Shown: positions 25,122 to 33,918 of the stretch, one piece after another
Layout of the letters: every line of letters starts with the position of its first letter
Position numbering within the stretch: position 1 is the stretch's first letter
Source of the DNA: JABCPE02 sp963516675
GTDB lineage: Bacteria > Bacteroidota > Bacteroidia > Flavobacteriales > Weeksellaceae
Reading direction: 5' to 3'
NCBI GenBank assembly: GCA_963516675.1
Contig: CAUQBH010000004.1
Span: 72,345 to 136,344, forward strand
Length of the DNA: 64,000 bases
Made by a program: the position numbers and the translations under genes
Notes under the pieces: generated by a model
Told to the model about the DNA's origin: nothing
The model's input: only the letters and a program-made list of their open reading frames with translations
Database searches by the model: none

Positions 25122-26537
25122 ATGAATAAAAAAATTTTATTAACAGCTTTATTATTAACAGGTTATGGTTTATCTAACGCTCAAACAGGAAGAGTAGGTA
25201 TCAACACAAATTCACCTTCTTCCACACTAGATATCAATAGTGTATCTAGTGATGCTAACAAGGGAATTATGGTACCAAGAGTAACTGCAGCAGAGATGGT
25301 TACTATGTCTAGCACATTGACAGACAAACAAAACTCTCTTCTAACTTACCTAAACGAAACTATGCCTGCGGCTAATAGAAGTGGTAAATTAGAATTTGTC
25401 TATGAGAAAGGGTATTACTATTACACACATTCAGAAGGCAAATGGAGAAGACTCTACCCTACTGGTTTTGAGAAAATTACAGAAAACAACAAAACTGGAT
25501 ATAGAATCATTGGTAACAACTCAGCAAACTACGGAGATATAGGAAAATTTGCTGTAGATGCCAGTTATAGCAATGGTGCATCTACTGTAAATGGTGCTAC
25601 AGGAGACTATTCTTTTGCAACTGGATTTAATACAATCGCTTCTGGAAATTATTCCTCATCATTAGGTCAGCAAAATACTGCTGAAGGAGAAAGTTCCTTT
25701 ACTGCAGGAGCAATAAACAAGACAATAGGTAAATCCTCTATAGCTCTTGGAAGAAATAGTGTTGCCGCAGGAGATTATTCACTAGCTGTAGGAACATCTA
25801 GTACAACACCAATTGCACCAAAAACTACTGCTATCTATGCGGTTGCGATAGGACAAAACGCCAAAGCGGGAGCCAATCATGCAGTGGCCATTGGTAATGA
25901 AGCTGTTGCTAGTGATATACATGCTGTAGCTTTAGGATATAAGGCTAAGGCTATGAGTAGTTATGCACTAGCTTTTGGTCCTAATGCAAAAGCTACAGTT
26001 ACCAGTGCTGTATCTATCGGCTACGAAACAGAAGCACATTCTAACACTTCTGTAGCTTTAGGAAGACAATCAAAAGTAAATACTGGTTCTGATTATGCCG
26101 TAGCTATTGGATATTCCAATTTAGTAGATAGTAGTAGTAAATACGCTGTTGCAATGGGTGGTACTACGGTAGCTAAAGGTACAGCAGCTATAGCCATGGG
26201 GTCAAATGTATCTACAAATGGTACAACAGGAGAAATAGCTTTAGGAGCAAATAGTACAGTAGGTGCTGCTAAAAAAAGAAGACTAAATGTAGGGAATGGA
26301 ACATCTGACACAAATTTAGCTGATGCATTTACTATTCTTGTTGATGGTAGAACGGGAGTTGGATTTGATAACTTTGAAGCTCTTCCTAGCACTACAAAAT
26401 TACAAGTAAATGGAGGGATAAAAGTAGGAAATGAATCTACTTGTAATGCTGCTAATGAAGGAACTATTCGCTTTGATTCTACAAATAAGGTTTTTGAAGG
26501 ATGTACTGGAACCACTTGGGTTAAATTACACCAATAA
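25122..26537 (+). CDS. Secreted YadA-head-repeat surface protein
   Basis: A 471-residue protein with a signal peptide (MNKKILLTALLLTGYGLSNAQ). After an N-terminal segment starting GRVGINTNSPSSTLDI, typical of flavobacterial surface proteins, residues about 150-390 are YadA-head left-handed beta-roll repeats of 14-16 residues with the pattern AxAxGxxxxA (for example YAVAIGQNAKAGANHAVAIG). It ends in a two-cysteine module (STCNAANEGTIRF and FEGCTGTTWVKL). No YadA-type outer-membrane anchor and no obvious type IX secretion C-terminal domain is visible, so how it is displayed is unclear. Probably a trimeric adhesin-like or fibre protein. Confidence 0.82.
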   Translation: MNKKILLTALLLTGYGLSNAQTGRVGINTNSPSSTLDINSVSSDANKGIMVPRVTAAEMVTMSSTLTDKQNSLLTYLNETMPAANRSGKLEFVYEKGYYYYTHSEGKWRRLYPTGFEKITENNKTGYRIIGNNSANYGDIGKFAVDASYSNGASTVNGATGDYSFATGFNTIASGNYSSSLGQQNTAEGESSFTAGAINKTIGKSSIALGRNSVAAGDYSLAVGTSSTTPIAPKTTAIYAVAIGQNAKAGANHAVAIGNEAVASDIHAVALGYKAKAMSSYALAFGPNAKATVTSAVSIGYETEAHSNTSVALGRQSKVNTGSDYAVAIGYSNLVDSSSKYAVAMGGTTVAKGTAAIAMGSNVSTNGTTGEIALGANSTVGAAKKRRLNVGNGTSDTNLADAFTILVDGRTGVGFDNFEALPSTTKLQVNGGIKVGNESTCNAANEGTIRFDSTNKVFEGCTGTTWVKLHQ

Positions 26538-26565
26538 AAGTCACTGACTAGAAACCCATCAAGAA

Positions 26566-26594
26566 TTGCTTTTCCAAAAAAATAATTATATTTG
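26566..26594 (+). promoter_or_regulatory. Promoter of Bax inhibitor-1 family gene
   Basis: TTG (26566-26568) and TATATTTG (26587-26594) with 18 bp spacing, 29 bp before the start codon. Confidence 0.7.
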
Positions 26595-26623
26595 TAAAAT
26601 TAAATTTAAAAACAAAAACTTTT

Positions 26624-27313
26624 ATGGAATTTACAAATCAATTGGTAGCAATGTCTACTGAGGAGCAAAAAGCTTCTTTTTATAGAAAAACTTATATGCA
26701 TGTGGCGTTGGCTATTTTGGCTTTCATCTTTGTAGAAACTGCTTTACTAATGGTAGTTCCTGCTGAACTTATTATGGGAATGGTTTCTCAGAAGTATGTT
26801 TGGTTACTAATCATCGGTGGGTTTTGGCTGGCTTCTATGTTGGCCGAAAAATGGACTATGGCGAGCAGCCGTGCTATACAGTACGCTGGATTAGGTTTTT
26901 ATGTGCTTTTGGAAGCAATTATTTTCTTGCCATTGATTTATATAGCTGTTGCTTATACAGGTGGCAAAGTTATTTTACAAGCAGGATTGATTACTTTCAT
27001 GCTATTTTTAGGGCTTACAGGTGTGGCTCTTACTTCTAAAAGAGATTTTTCTTTCTTAAGAAGCATCTTAATTATTGGTGGATTAATTTCTCTTGGGCTA
27101 ATCGTTGCAGGGATGCTTTTCGGGTTCAATCTTGGACTTTGGTTCTCTGTAGGAATGGTTTTTCTAGCAGGAGCAAGTATTCTATACCAAACTAACCAGC
27201 TCAAAAATGTCTACACAACAGAACAATATGTAGGAGCTTCATTACAGCTATTCTCTTCTGTGATGCTTCTATTCTGGTATGTTTTGAGAATTTTAATGAG
27301 CAGAAAAGACTAA
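26624..27313 (+). CDS. Bax inhibitor-1/YccA family membrane protein
   Basis: A 229-residue inner-membrane protein with seven hydrophobic helices after a short cytosolic N-terminus (MEFTNQLVAMSTEEQKASFYRKTYMHV). The helix lengths and the typical SFYRKTYMHVALAILAF entry fit the BI-1/TMBIM family (YccA, YbhL, YetJ), which act as pH-sensitive calcium leak channels or protease modulators. It stands alone with its own promoter between the YadA-head protein and fabI. Confidence 0.9.
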   Translation: MEFTNQLVAMSTEEQKASFYRKTYMHVALAILAFIFVETALLMVVPAELIMGMVSQKYVWLLIIGGFWLASMLAEKWTMASSRAIQYAGLGFYVLLEAIIFLPLIYIAVAYTGGKVILQAGLITFMLFLGLTGVALTSKRDFSFLRSILIIGGLISLGLIVAGMLFGFNLGLWFSVGMVFLAGASILYQTNQLKNVYTTEQYVGASLQLFSSVMLLFWYVLRILMSRKD

Positions 27314-27409
27314 CAAAATATTTCTGAAACACGGGAGTCGGGAGGCTAAATCTTGATTCTCATGTTTTCGTTTTTTTATTTTTTATTTAACCAATTTATT
27401 CTAAATATT

Positions 27410-28219
27410 ATGTCATACGGACTTTTAAAAGGAAAAAAAGGAATTATCTTCGGAGCTTTGGATGAAGACTCTATCGCTTGGAAAGTGGCAGAAAGATGCC
27501 ACGAAGAAGGTGCTGAATTTGTACTAACTAACGCTCCTATCGCTATGAGAATGGGAGAAATCAATAGTTTAGCAGAGAAAACAGGTGCGGATATCGTTCC
27601 TGCTGATGCGACTTCTATGGAAGATTTAGAAAAATTATTTGACCATGCTATCGCTAAATTTGGGAAAATAGACTTCATTCTACACTCTATCGGGATGTCT
27701 GTGAATGTAAGAAAAGGAAAACACTACACAGAGCTCAACTACGACTGGCTGGAAAAAGGCTGGGATGTGTCTGCGGTATCTTTCCACAAAGTGATGAAAC
27801 TCGCTTGGGAAAAAGACTGTATGAATGAGTGGGGCAGTATCCTTGCGCTTTCTTACATCGCGGCTCAGAGAACTTTCCCTGATTATAACGATATGGCGGA
27901 CAACAAGTCTTACCTTGAAAGCATCGCTAGATCTTTCGGGTATTACTGGGGTGAAAGAAAAGTGCGTGTCAATACCATTTCCCAGTCGCCTACAATGACT
28001 ACAGCAGGACAAGGGGTGAAAGGTTTTGATGGATTTATCAAATTTGCAGAAGATATGTCTCCACTAGGAAACGCGACTGCTGCAGAATGTGCAGACTACT
28101 GTATTTCCCTTTTCTCTGACCTTACGAGAAAAGTAACGATGCAGAATCTCTTCCATGATGGTGGATTTAGCAATACAGGAGTTTCCACAAAAGTAATGGA
28201 AAGATACAACAAAGGATAA
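27410..28219 (+). CDS. fabI: Enoyl-[acyl-carrier-protein] reductase
   Basis: A 269-residue SDR enzyme that performs the last reduction of each fatty acid elongation cycle. The start MSYGLLKGKKGIIFG at 27410 fits the family; an upstream ATG at 27353 adds only a hydrophobic leader. The cofactor region GALDEDSIAWKVAERC is at the N-terminus, SIGMSVNVRKGKHY follows near 92, and the active-site Y-x6-K is YNDMADNK near 165-172. The SQSPTMTTAG loop is characteristic of the Bacteroidota form. It acts in the cytosol and is closed by a terminator. Confidence 0.92.
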   Translation: MSYGLLKGKKGIIFGALDEDSIAWKVAERCHEEGAEFVLTNAPIAMRMGEINSLAEKTGADIVPADATSMEDLEKLFDHAIAKFGKIDFILHSIGMSVNVRKGKHYTELNYDWLEKGWDVSAVSFHKVMKLAWEKDCMNEWGSILALSYIAAQRTFPDYNDMADNKSYLESIARSFGYYWGERKVRVNTISQSPTMTTAGQGVKGFDGFIKFAEDMSPLGNATAAECADYCISLFSDLTRKVTMQNLFHDGGFSNTGVSTKVMERYNKG

Positions 28220-28227
28220 TTTTTACT

Positions 28228-28258
28228 AAAACACTCTCCACAAAAGGGAGTGTTTTTT
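28228..28258 (+). terminator. Terminator of fabI
   Basis: AAAACACTCTCC pairs with GGGAGTGTTTT, followed by T residues, 9 bp after the stop. Confidence 0.9.
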
Positions 28259-28324
28259 TATCAATTTTCGACAAATATTTCTTATTTTTACCCTTATTTT
28301 TTATTTATCAATAAATTTAATACA

Positions 28325-29581
28325 ATGGAACAAATAAAATTAAACAAAGAATGGAGAGAAAAACTCCTTCAGCGCTTTTTGACTTATGTAAAGATATATT
28401 CCACCAGCGACCCTGAATGTGAGGAAATGCCGAGTTCTCCGCAGCAGTGGGACATCGCAAAATATCTTTTTGAGGAAATGAAAGCTATCGGTCTGGAAGA
28501 TGTCTCTATCGATGAAAACGCCTATGTATACGGATTTATCCCATCTAATATAGAGAAAAAAGTGCCTACTGTCGGATTTATCGCCCATTTTGACACTTCG
28601 CCTGATTTCAATGGTAAAGATGTAAACCCTCAAATTTGGGAAAATTACGATGGAGGCGACCTGCTTCTTAACCAAAAGACAGGCTTCACCCTCTCTCCTA
28701 ACAAGTTTGAAAACCTGAAACAATACAAGGGACAAACTCTAATCACTACGGACGGAACGAGCCTTCTCGGTGCGGATGACAAGGCGGGCGTAACAGAAAT
28801 CATGACAGCGGCAGAATACCTCATCCAGCATCCTGAGATAAAACACGGGCGGATAGCTGTGGGATTCAACCCTGATGAAGAAATCGGAAAAGGAGCACAC
28901 AAGTTCAATGTAGAAAAATTCGGTGCCGAATGGGCTTACACCATGGATGGAAGTGATGTGGGCGAGATAGAATATGAGAACTTTAATGCGGCTGGAGCCG
29001 TGGTAAAAATCCACGGACTGAGCGTACATCCTGGTTATGCTTATGGAAAAATGGTAAATGCTGGGCTTCTCGCTGCTGAGTTTATCCAGTCGCTCCCTGC
29101 TAACGAAACTCCTTCTACTACAAGAGGTTTTGAAGGTTTCTATCATCTTTTAGACCTAAAAGCAGATGTTTCCGAAGCAAAACTACAATACATCATCCGT
29201 GACCACGATGAGCAGAAATTTGAAAACCGCAAGAAATTCATCGCAGAAAAAGTAGCGGAATTCAACCAAAAATATGGCGAAAATGTCTTTGAAATAGAGA
29301 TAAAAGAGCAATATCTCAACATGAAAAAACAATTCGAAGGCAAAATGCACATCATAGAAGTGGCAGAAAGAGCCATGAAAAACCTAGGAATCACCCCAGA
29401 AGTAAAGGCCATACGAGGCGGAACTGATGGCGCACAGCTGTCTTACATGGGACTTCCTTGTCCAAATATATTCGCAGGAGGACTTAACTTCCACGGGCCT
29501 TATGAATATGTTCCATTAGAATCTATGGAAAAAGCCACAGAAGTTATCATAGAAATCGCTAAAGAAGTAGAGAAATTATAA
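28325..29581 (+). CDS. pepT: Peptidase T (tripeptidase, M20B)
   Basis: A 418-residue cytosolic dizinc aminotripeptidase. Metal and catalytic motifs: GFIAHFDTSPDFNG near 80, TDGTSLLGADDKAGV near 140, FNPDEEIGKGAHKF near 180 and TMDGSDVGE near 205, with the dimerisation lid between about 215 and 330 and IRGGTDGAQLSYMGLPCPN near 375. The start MEQIKLNKEW at 28325 is preferred over an upstream ATG at 28250, which lies in the fabI terminator. It ends at a bidirectional terminator facing recR. Confidence 0.94.
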   Translation: MEQIKLNKEWREKLLQRFLTYVKIYSTSDPECEEMPSSPQQWDIAKYLFEEMKAIGLEDVSIDENAYVYGFIPSNIEKKVPTVGFIAHFDTSPDFNGKDVNPQIWENYDGGDLLLNQKTGFTLSPNKFENLKQYKGQTLITTDGTSLLGADDKAGVTEIMTAAEYLIQHPEIKHGRIAVGFNPDEEIGKGAHKFNVEKFGAEWAYTMDGSDVGEIEYENFNAAGAVVKIHGLSVHPGYAYGKMVNAGLLAAEFIQSLPANETPSTTRGFEGFYHLLDLKADVSEAKLQYIIRDHDEQKFENRKKFIAEKVAEFNQKYGENVFEIEIKEQYLNMKKQFEGKMHIIEVAERAMKNLGITPEVKAIRGGTDGAQLSYMGLPCPNIFAGGLNFHGPYEYVPLESMEKATEVIIEIAKEVEKL

Positions 29582-29586
29582 AAATG

Positions 29587-29606
29587 AATCGCCTTTTTAG
29601 GCGATT
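29587..29606. terminator. Bidirectional terminator between pepT and recR
   Basis: AATCGCC pairs with GGCGATT around a TTTTTA loop and is followed by a T run on the plus strand. The genes converge here. Confidence 0.8.
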
Positions 29607-29628
29607 TATTTTTTTGTATTGGTAAGTT

Positions 29629-30240
29629 TTATTTTGCTTCATCATACGGAAGCCTGTTGATAATAGACCTTCCGAGAGAGACTTCATCTGCGTATTCCAG
29701 CTCATCCCCCACCGAAATTCCCCTTGCGATGCTGGAAAATTTCACATTAAAATGCTTGAATTTCTTATAGATATAGTAAGCTGTGGTATCACCCTCCATC
29801 GTTGCACTCAGCGCAAAAATCACTTCTTTTATGCTGTCTTCATTGAGTTTTTTTTCAATGCTGGAAATATTCAGCTGGTGCGGCCCTATGCCTTCCATTG
29901 GAGAAATTTTCCCTCCTAAAACTAGATATTTTCCGTTATATTTAGAAGTATTTTCTATTGCGAGAACATCCCTTACATCTTCTACAATGCAGAGTGTTTC
30001 AGCATTTCGTTTTTCATCAGCACAGATTTCACAAATATCAAAATCCGAGAAATTATGACACTCTTGGCAGTATTTTATATTCGTTACCAGACTTTCCAAA
30101 GCCTGCGAAAGTGCCATTCCCTGAGATTTAGGCTGTCTGAGAAGATGCAGCGCCAGCCGAAGAGCCGATTTTTTGCCTATCCCTGGCAGTCCAGAAATTT
30201 CGTCCACTGCTCTGGATAATACTTTACTTGGGTATTCCAT
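29629..30240 (-). CDS. recR: Recombination mediator RecR
   Basis: A 203-residue DNA-binding protein that, with RecO, loads RecA at single-strand gaps. The order is typical: an N-terminal helix-hairpin-helix (SGLPGIGKKSALRLALHLL near 18-36), a C4 zinc finger (CQECHNFSDFDICEIC near 57-72), and a Toprim domain with ALSATMEGDTTAYYI near 143 and the end RPGL-like region (ISVGDELEYADEVSLGR). It lies 30 bp downstream of the exported deformylase-like gene on the same strand. Confidence 0.95.
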   Translation of the reverse strand: MEYPSKVLSRAVDEISGLPGIGKKSALRLALHLLRQPKSQGMALSQALESLVTNIKYCQECHNFSDFDICEICADEKRNAETLCIVEDVRDVLAIENTSKYNGKYLVLGGKISPMEGIGPHQLNISSIEKKLNEDSIKEVIFALSATMEGDTTAYYIYKKFKHFNVKFSSIARGISVGDELEYADEVSLGRSIINRLPYDEAK

Positions 30241-30270
30241 TCGGCAAAAATAAGAAATTCTCCCTAAAAT

Positions 30271-30900
30271 TTACTTTTGGTAATAAATCTTATTCACTTC
30301 ATCCGCTTTGATGAAAGTTCCCTGTTTCTGCTCCTTTATCCTTTCTGTGAAGAGCCTTCCTATAAGGTGGTCATACTCATGCTGGAAAATCACCGCTGTG
30401 AAACCTTCTACCAATTCTCGTTTTTTCTCTCCGTCCAAAGTTTCGTAAGCCAAATCAATCACGAGGCTGCGGTAGACTTCTCCTCTTTCATTTGGAATGG
30501 AAAGACAACCTTCTGCACCAAGCCTTAACGCTGAAGACATCCATTTGATTTCTGGATTTACAAAGAACTCAAAAGGTTTTCCTTCCTTGTCAAATCTCTG
30601 CACCCAGATTGCTTTTATGTTCAGTCCTACCTGCGGCGCGGCGATGCCTACGCCCTGTTCATCTTTCACGGTAGCGAGCATTCTCTCTGCTAACAGCCTC
30701 AAATTCGGGTCTTTGGCATCCACTGGGCGGGAAACATCTTTTAGTATTTTAAAATCTTTGGGATTGGTAATCTGTAAAACTCTCATCGGTTCAGTGCTTT
30801 TCCCTGATTTAATGAGGACAACATCCTCTTTCCCTATTTTCTTCTGAGCCTCTACGCTAGTTCCGAGCAGAACCAAACTTAATAAAAGAATTCTTATCAT
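30271..30900 (-). CDS. Peptide deformylase-like protein with signal peptide
   Basis: A 209-residue protein carrying all three deformylase motifs: GVGIAAPQVG at 83-92, EGCLS at 130-134 with metal ligand C132, and HEYDH at 174-178. Cytosolic deformylases remove the N-formyl group from new proteins, but here a hydrophobic leader (MIRILLLSLVLLGTSVEAQ) precedes the domain, suggesting export to the periplasm. A second, cytosolic def gene would then be expected elsewhere in the genome. A possible -7 box (TAAATTTG) lies at 30930-30937. Upstream of recR in the same operon. Confidence 0.88.
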   Translation of the reverse strand: MIRILLLSLVLLGTSVEAQKKIGKEDVVLIKSGKSTEPMRVLQITNPKDFKILKDVSRPVDAKDPNLRLLAERMLATVKDEQGVGIAAPQVGLNIKAIWVQRFDKEGKPFEFFVNPEIKWMSSALRLGAEGCLSIPNERGEVYRSLVIDLAYETLDGEKKRELVEGFTAVIFQHEYDHLIGRLFTERIKEQKQGTFIKADEVNKIYYQK

Positions 30901-31028
30901 TTCTATCTATTTTTGATGATTATTAATGACAAATTTAATAATTTTTGGAAACTACCAGCATTCTTATATTTAAAATATCTTCTTATCTTTGGGAAAAATT
31001 TTTATTCCTTTTTTACTTAAAGTAAATT

Positions 31029-31622
31029 ATGAAAAACCTAAACTACCCTTTAGATTTTAAATTTAAAATTACTACTTTAGCTAGCGATTTTAACATTACA
31101 GACAGAGACGGAAAACACATCGCCTATGTAAGGCAGAAAATGTTTAAACTAAAAGAAGATGTGGTGGTCTTCAGTGATGAAGAGAGAAGCGCAGAACTTT
31201 TCAGAATAAAAGCCGATAGATGGCTGGATTTCAATGCAAGTTACAGCATCACAGGAGCTGACGGCACTAATTATGGAAAGCTCACCCGAAAAGGAATGCG
31301 TTCTATATGGAAATCTACCTACGAAGTCTATAATGAAAACAACCAGCATAAATACACCATAAGAGAAGATAATGCATGGGTTAAGTTTTGGGATGGTCTC
31401 GTAGGAGAACTACCTATAATAGGTTGGTTTACAGGATATTTCCTAAATCCCACATACAGTCTGAAAGACTCTTCAGGGAAAACACTTTTTATACTGAAGA
31501 AAATGCCTTCGCTGCTGGGCAGAAAATTTCAACTGAATAAACTAACAGACAGCGATAATGATGAAACGCTTATCGTTCTTTCATACCTTATGATGGTGCT
31601 TTTAGAAAGAATGAGAGGATAA
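31029..31622 (+). CDS. LURP-one-related/DUF567 (tubby-like) protein
   Basis: A 197-residue protein with the beta-strand rhythm of the LURP-one-related/scramblase-like fold: FKFKITTLASDFNITDRDGKHI, then YVRQKMFKLKEDVVVFSD, and YSLKDSSGKTLFILKKMPS near 150. A short hydrophobic stretch (LPIIGWFTGYFL near 130) and the last helix VLSYLMMVLLERMRG may touch membrane. The function in bacteria is not known. It is 23 bp upstream of pepD on the same strand. A -7 like box TATCTTTG lies at 30984-30991. Confidence 0.7.
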   Translation: MKNLNYPLDFKFKITTLASDFNITDRDGKHIAYVRQKMFKLKEDVVVFSDEERSAELFRIKADRWLDFNASYSITGADGTNYGKLTRKGMRSIWKSTYEVYNENNQHKYTIREDNAWVKFWDGLVGELPIIGWFTGYFLNPTYSLKDSSGKTLFILKKMPSLLGRKFQLNKLTDSDNDETLIVLSYLMMVLLERMRG

Positions 31623-31645
31623 ATATTAACTTTAAATAAAATTTT

Positions 31646-33088
31646 ATGAGTTTATCAAACATAGAACCGCAGATTATTTGGAAAAACTTTTCTAAACTAA
31701 ATGCAGTTCCAAGACCTTCCAAAAAAGAAGCGAAAGTAATAGAGTTTATCAAGAATTTCGGAGAAAGCCTAAACCTTGATACTCAAGTGGATGAAATAGG
31801 AAATGTTATCATCCGAAAACCTGCAACAGCAGGGATGGAAAACCACAAAACCATCGTTCTGCAGTCCCACCTTGATATGGTTTGTCAAAAAAACAATGAT
31901 GTGGATTTTGACTTTGAAAATCAAGGAATTCAAATGTTCGTAGATGGCGACTGGGTAAAAGCAAAAGGAACGACACTCGGTGCAGACAACGGGCTCGGCG
32001 TGGCGGCTGTTATGAGTATTTTGGAGAGCAGTGATATCGCTCATCCTGCATTAGAAGCACTATTCACGATAGATGAAGAAACTGGAATGACAGGCGCTTT
32101 TAACCTAAAACCAAATGTACTAAAAGGCGAAATCCTCCTAAACCTAGACACAGAAGAAGACGATGAAATAGACATAGGCTGTGCTGGTGGTGTGGATGTA
32201 ACAGCTACACAAACCTACAAAACTGCTCCTACGAAAGGAAATTTAGTAAAAATAGAAATCAAAGGACTGCAAGGCGGGCACTCTGGAATGGACATCCATA
32301 AAGGTTTCGGGAATGCAAATGTACTCCTTGGAAGGCTGCTCTATAACAGTCTTGAAAGTCAAGAAATAAAGCTGATTTCCATCGATGGCGGCGGACTTAG
32401 AAACGCGATTCCAAGAGAAGCCACAGCTGTTTTTTCAGTGAAAAATACTGATGATTTCATTGCAGAAGCCAATGAATTAAAAACTGAAATTCTACAAGAA
32501 TTTGCGAGCATTGAAAAGGATTTGGTTATCAATATTGAAAAAACTGAAAGTTCTGAAAATGGTCTTTCTAAAGAAAATTCAGCTCAAATCATCCGCGTGC
32601 TGAAATCCGCTCACAACGGCGTATACAGAATGTCTCCTGATGTGGCTGATCTAGTGGAAGCTTCCAACAACATCGCTAGAGTGGAACTAAAAGATGGTGA
32701 TTTGAAAATCCTAAACCTTACCCGTTCATCTGTGGAGTCTTCTAAATTCAATGTGGCTAACCAACTAAAAGCTGTTTTTGAATTAGGGGGACTAAATGTA
32801 GAGTTTAGTGGCTCTTACCCTGGCTGGAAACCAAATCCAAATTCAGAAATTCTCCGAATAATGGAGAAACTCTACACGGATAAATTTGGTTCAAAACCAA
32901 ATGTGGTGGCTTGTCATGCGGGGCTAGAATGCGGAATCATCGGGGCTCACTATCCTAAAATGGAAATGGTAAGTTTCGGGCCTACAATCAAAGGCGCACA
33001 CTCACCTGATGAAAGAGCAAGTATTTCTTCTACACAGAAATTCTGGGATTTCTTGAAAGATATTCTAAAAAATATTCCAAATAAATAA
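31646..33088 (+). CDS. pepD: Aminoacyl-histidine dipeptidase (PepD/carnosinase, M20C)
   Basis: A 480-residue cytosolic dizinc dipeptidase. Motifs: VLQSHLDMVCQKN near 75, GTTLGADNGLGVA near 112, DEETGMTGAF near 145, and NLDTEEDDEIDIGCAGG near 168; the lid domain lies between about 180 and 390 (GGHSGMDIHKGFGNAN). The C-terminal HAGLECGIIGAHYP segment carries the last ligand histidine. It hydrolyses Xaa-His and other dipeptides. It faces the rhodanese gene across a bidirectional terminator. Confidence 0.94.
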   Translation: MSLSNIEPQIIWKNFSKLNAVPRPSKKEAKVIEFIKNFGESLNLDTQVDEIGNVIIRKPATAGMENHKTIVLQSHLDMVCQKNNDVDFDFENQGIQMFVDGDWVKAKGTTLGADNGLGVAAVMSILESSDIAHPALEALFTIDEETGMTGAFNLKPNVLKGEILLNLDTEEDDEIDIGCAGGVDVTATQTYKTAPTKGNLVKIEIKGLQGGHSGMDIHKGFGNANVLLGRLLYNSLESQEIKLISIDGGGLRNAIPREATAVFSVKNTDDFIAEANELKTEILQEFASIEKDLVINIEKTESSENGLSKENSAQIIRVLKSAHNGVYRMSPDVADLVEASNNIARVELKDGDLKILNLTRSSVESSKFNVANQLKAVFELGGLNVEFSGSYPGWKPNPNSEILRIMEKLYTDKFGSKPNVVACHAGLECGIIGAHYPKMEMVSFGPTIKGAHSPDERASISSTQKFWDFLKDILKNIPNK

Positions 33089-33092
33089 CCGA

Positions 33093-33122
33093 AAAACGCC
33101 GAGCAAAATTGCTCAGCGTTTT
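33093..33122. terminator. Bidirectional terminator between pepD and rhodanese-cupin gene
   Basis: AAAACGC/GCGTTTT outer and GAGCAA/TTGCTC inner pairs with one bulge on each side; A and T runs flank both sides, between convergent genes. Confidence 0.85.
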
Positions 33123-33141
33123 ATATTTTAGTCTAATAAAT

Positions 33142-33771
33142 TTATTTTTGTTTAGTCACTACGAATAGATTTTCTTTGGACAAACCTACCAATTCGTGCT
33201 CCACATCTACTGGAATATCATAGTAGTCATTAGGTTTTAAAATAATCTCTTGTTCGTTTATAATAAACTTGATTTCTCCTTTTAAAACAACCAAAGAAGC
33301 TGGCGTAGAAGTTTTATGTTTTTTGAAAACTCCGTTCTTTCCTAGTGATACCGCCACTTGTTTTACTTTTTCTGAATCTCTTAGTATGTTAAAATGAGGC
33401 TTTTCAGAATTATAATTTTCAGTGTTATCCAAATTAGTTTTAACCAAGGATTTTACATTTTCCCAAGTCTTTCCGTTGTAAACATTCTTTATTTTTTTGT
33501 CTTTAAGAAGTTTTTCCGCTTTTGCAGCTCTTATTCCGGCTTTACAAAACACCACTATATTTTTCTTTCCTTCCAGTTTAGATAGGTTATTTTCTAATTC
33601 TGTGATTGGAATATTTATAGAATTTTTCACATTTCCTTGTGCAAATTCTTCTGGAGTTCTTACATCTACTAAGATTGTTTCTTTTTGATTAATAATTTCT
33701 GACAAAGACTGCGCTGCCAATTCTGCTGTGGAAATCAAAAGGAATCCTATCGCAAACAAAATTTTCTTCAT
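33142..33771 (-). CDS. Exported rhodanese-cupin fusion protein
   Basis: A 209-residue protein with a signal peptide (MKKILFAIGFLLISTAELAAQ). Residues 22-110 form a rhodanese domain: ILVDVRTPEEFAQGNV and the active-site loop FCKAGIRA with catalytic C76. Residues about 125-209 have a cupin-like beta-barrel pattern (SLVVLKGEIKFIINEQEIILKPNDYYDIPVDVEHELVG broken by turns) with a histidine in VEHELVG. Rhodanese domains move or sense sulfane sulfur; a periplasmic fusion to a cupin is unusual. It stands alone, convergent to pepD. Confidence 0.8.
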   Translation of the reverse strand: MKKILFAIGFLLISTAELAAQSLSEIINQKETILVDVRTPEEFAQGNVKNSINIPITELENNLSKLEGKKNIVVFCKAGIRAAKAEKLLKDKKIKNVYNGKTWENVKSLVKTNLDNTENYNSEKPHFNILRDSEKVKQVAVSLGKNGVFKKHKTSTPASLVVLKGEIKFIINEQEIILKPNDYYDIPVDVEHELVGLSKENLFVVTKQK

Positions 33772-33918
33772 AGCTTACATATTTAAAGTCAGCGAATATA
33801 CAAATTTTATTTATTCCAAATTAGATTTTTATTCATAAAATCATATTTCACTGAAAATCAATAATTTTCATTCAAAAACAAATTTAATATCTTTGGGCAT
33901 TATTTTTTTCATTCATCT

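Noticed and set aside
27353..27409. Longer N-terminus for FabI (and likewise for DapD, PepT, acyl-CoA reductase and GrpB-like)
   Set aside because: The extra residues are hydrophobic or non-conserved and fall in promoter or terminator sequence; the internal ATG gives the family-typical start.
28340..29412. Several minus-strand frames opposite pepT
   Set aside because: They overlap the full-length M20 peptidase and show no plausible domains.
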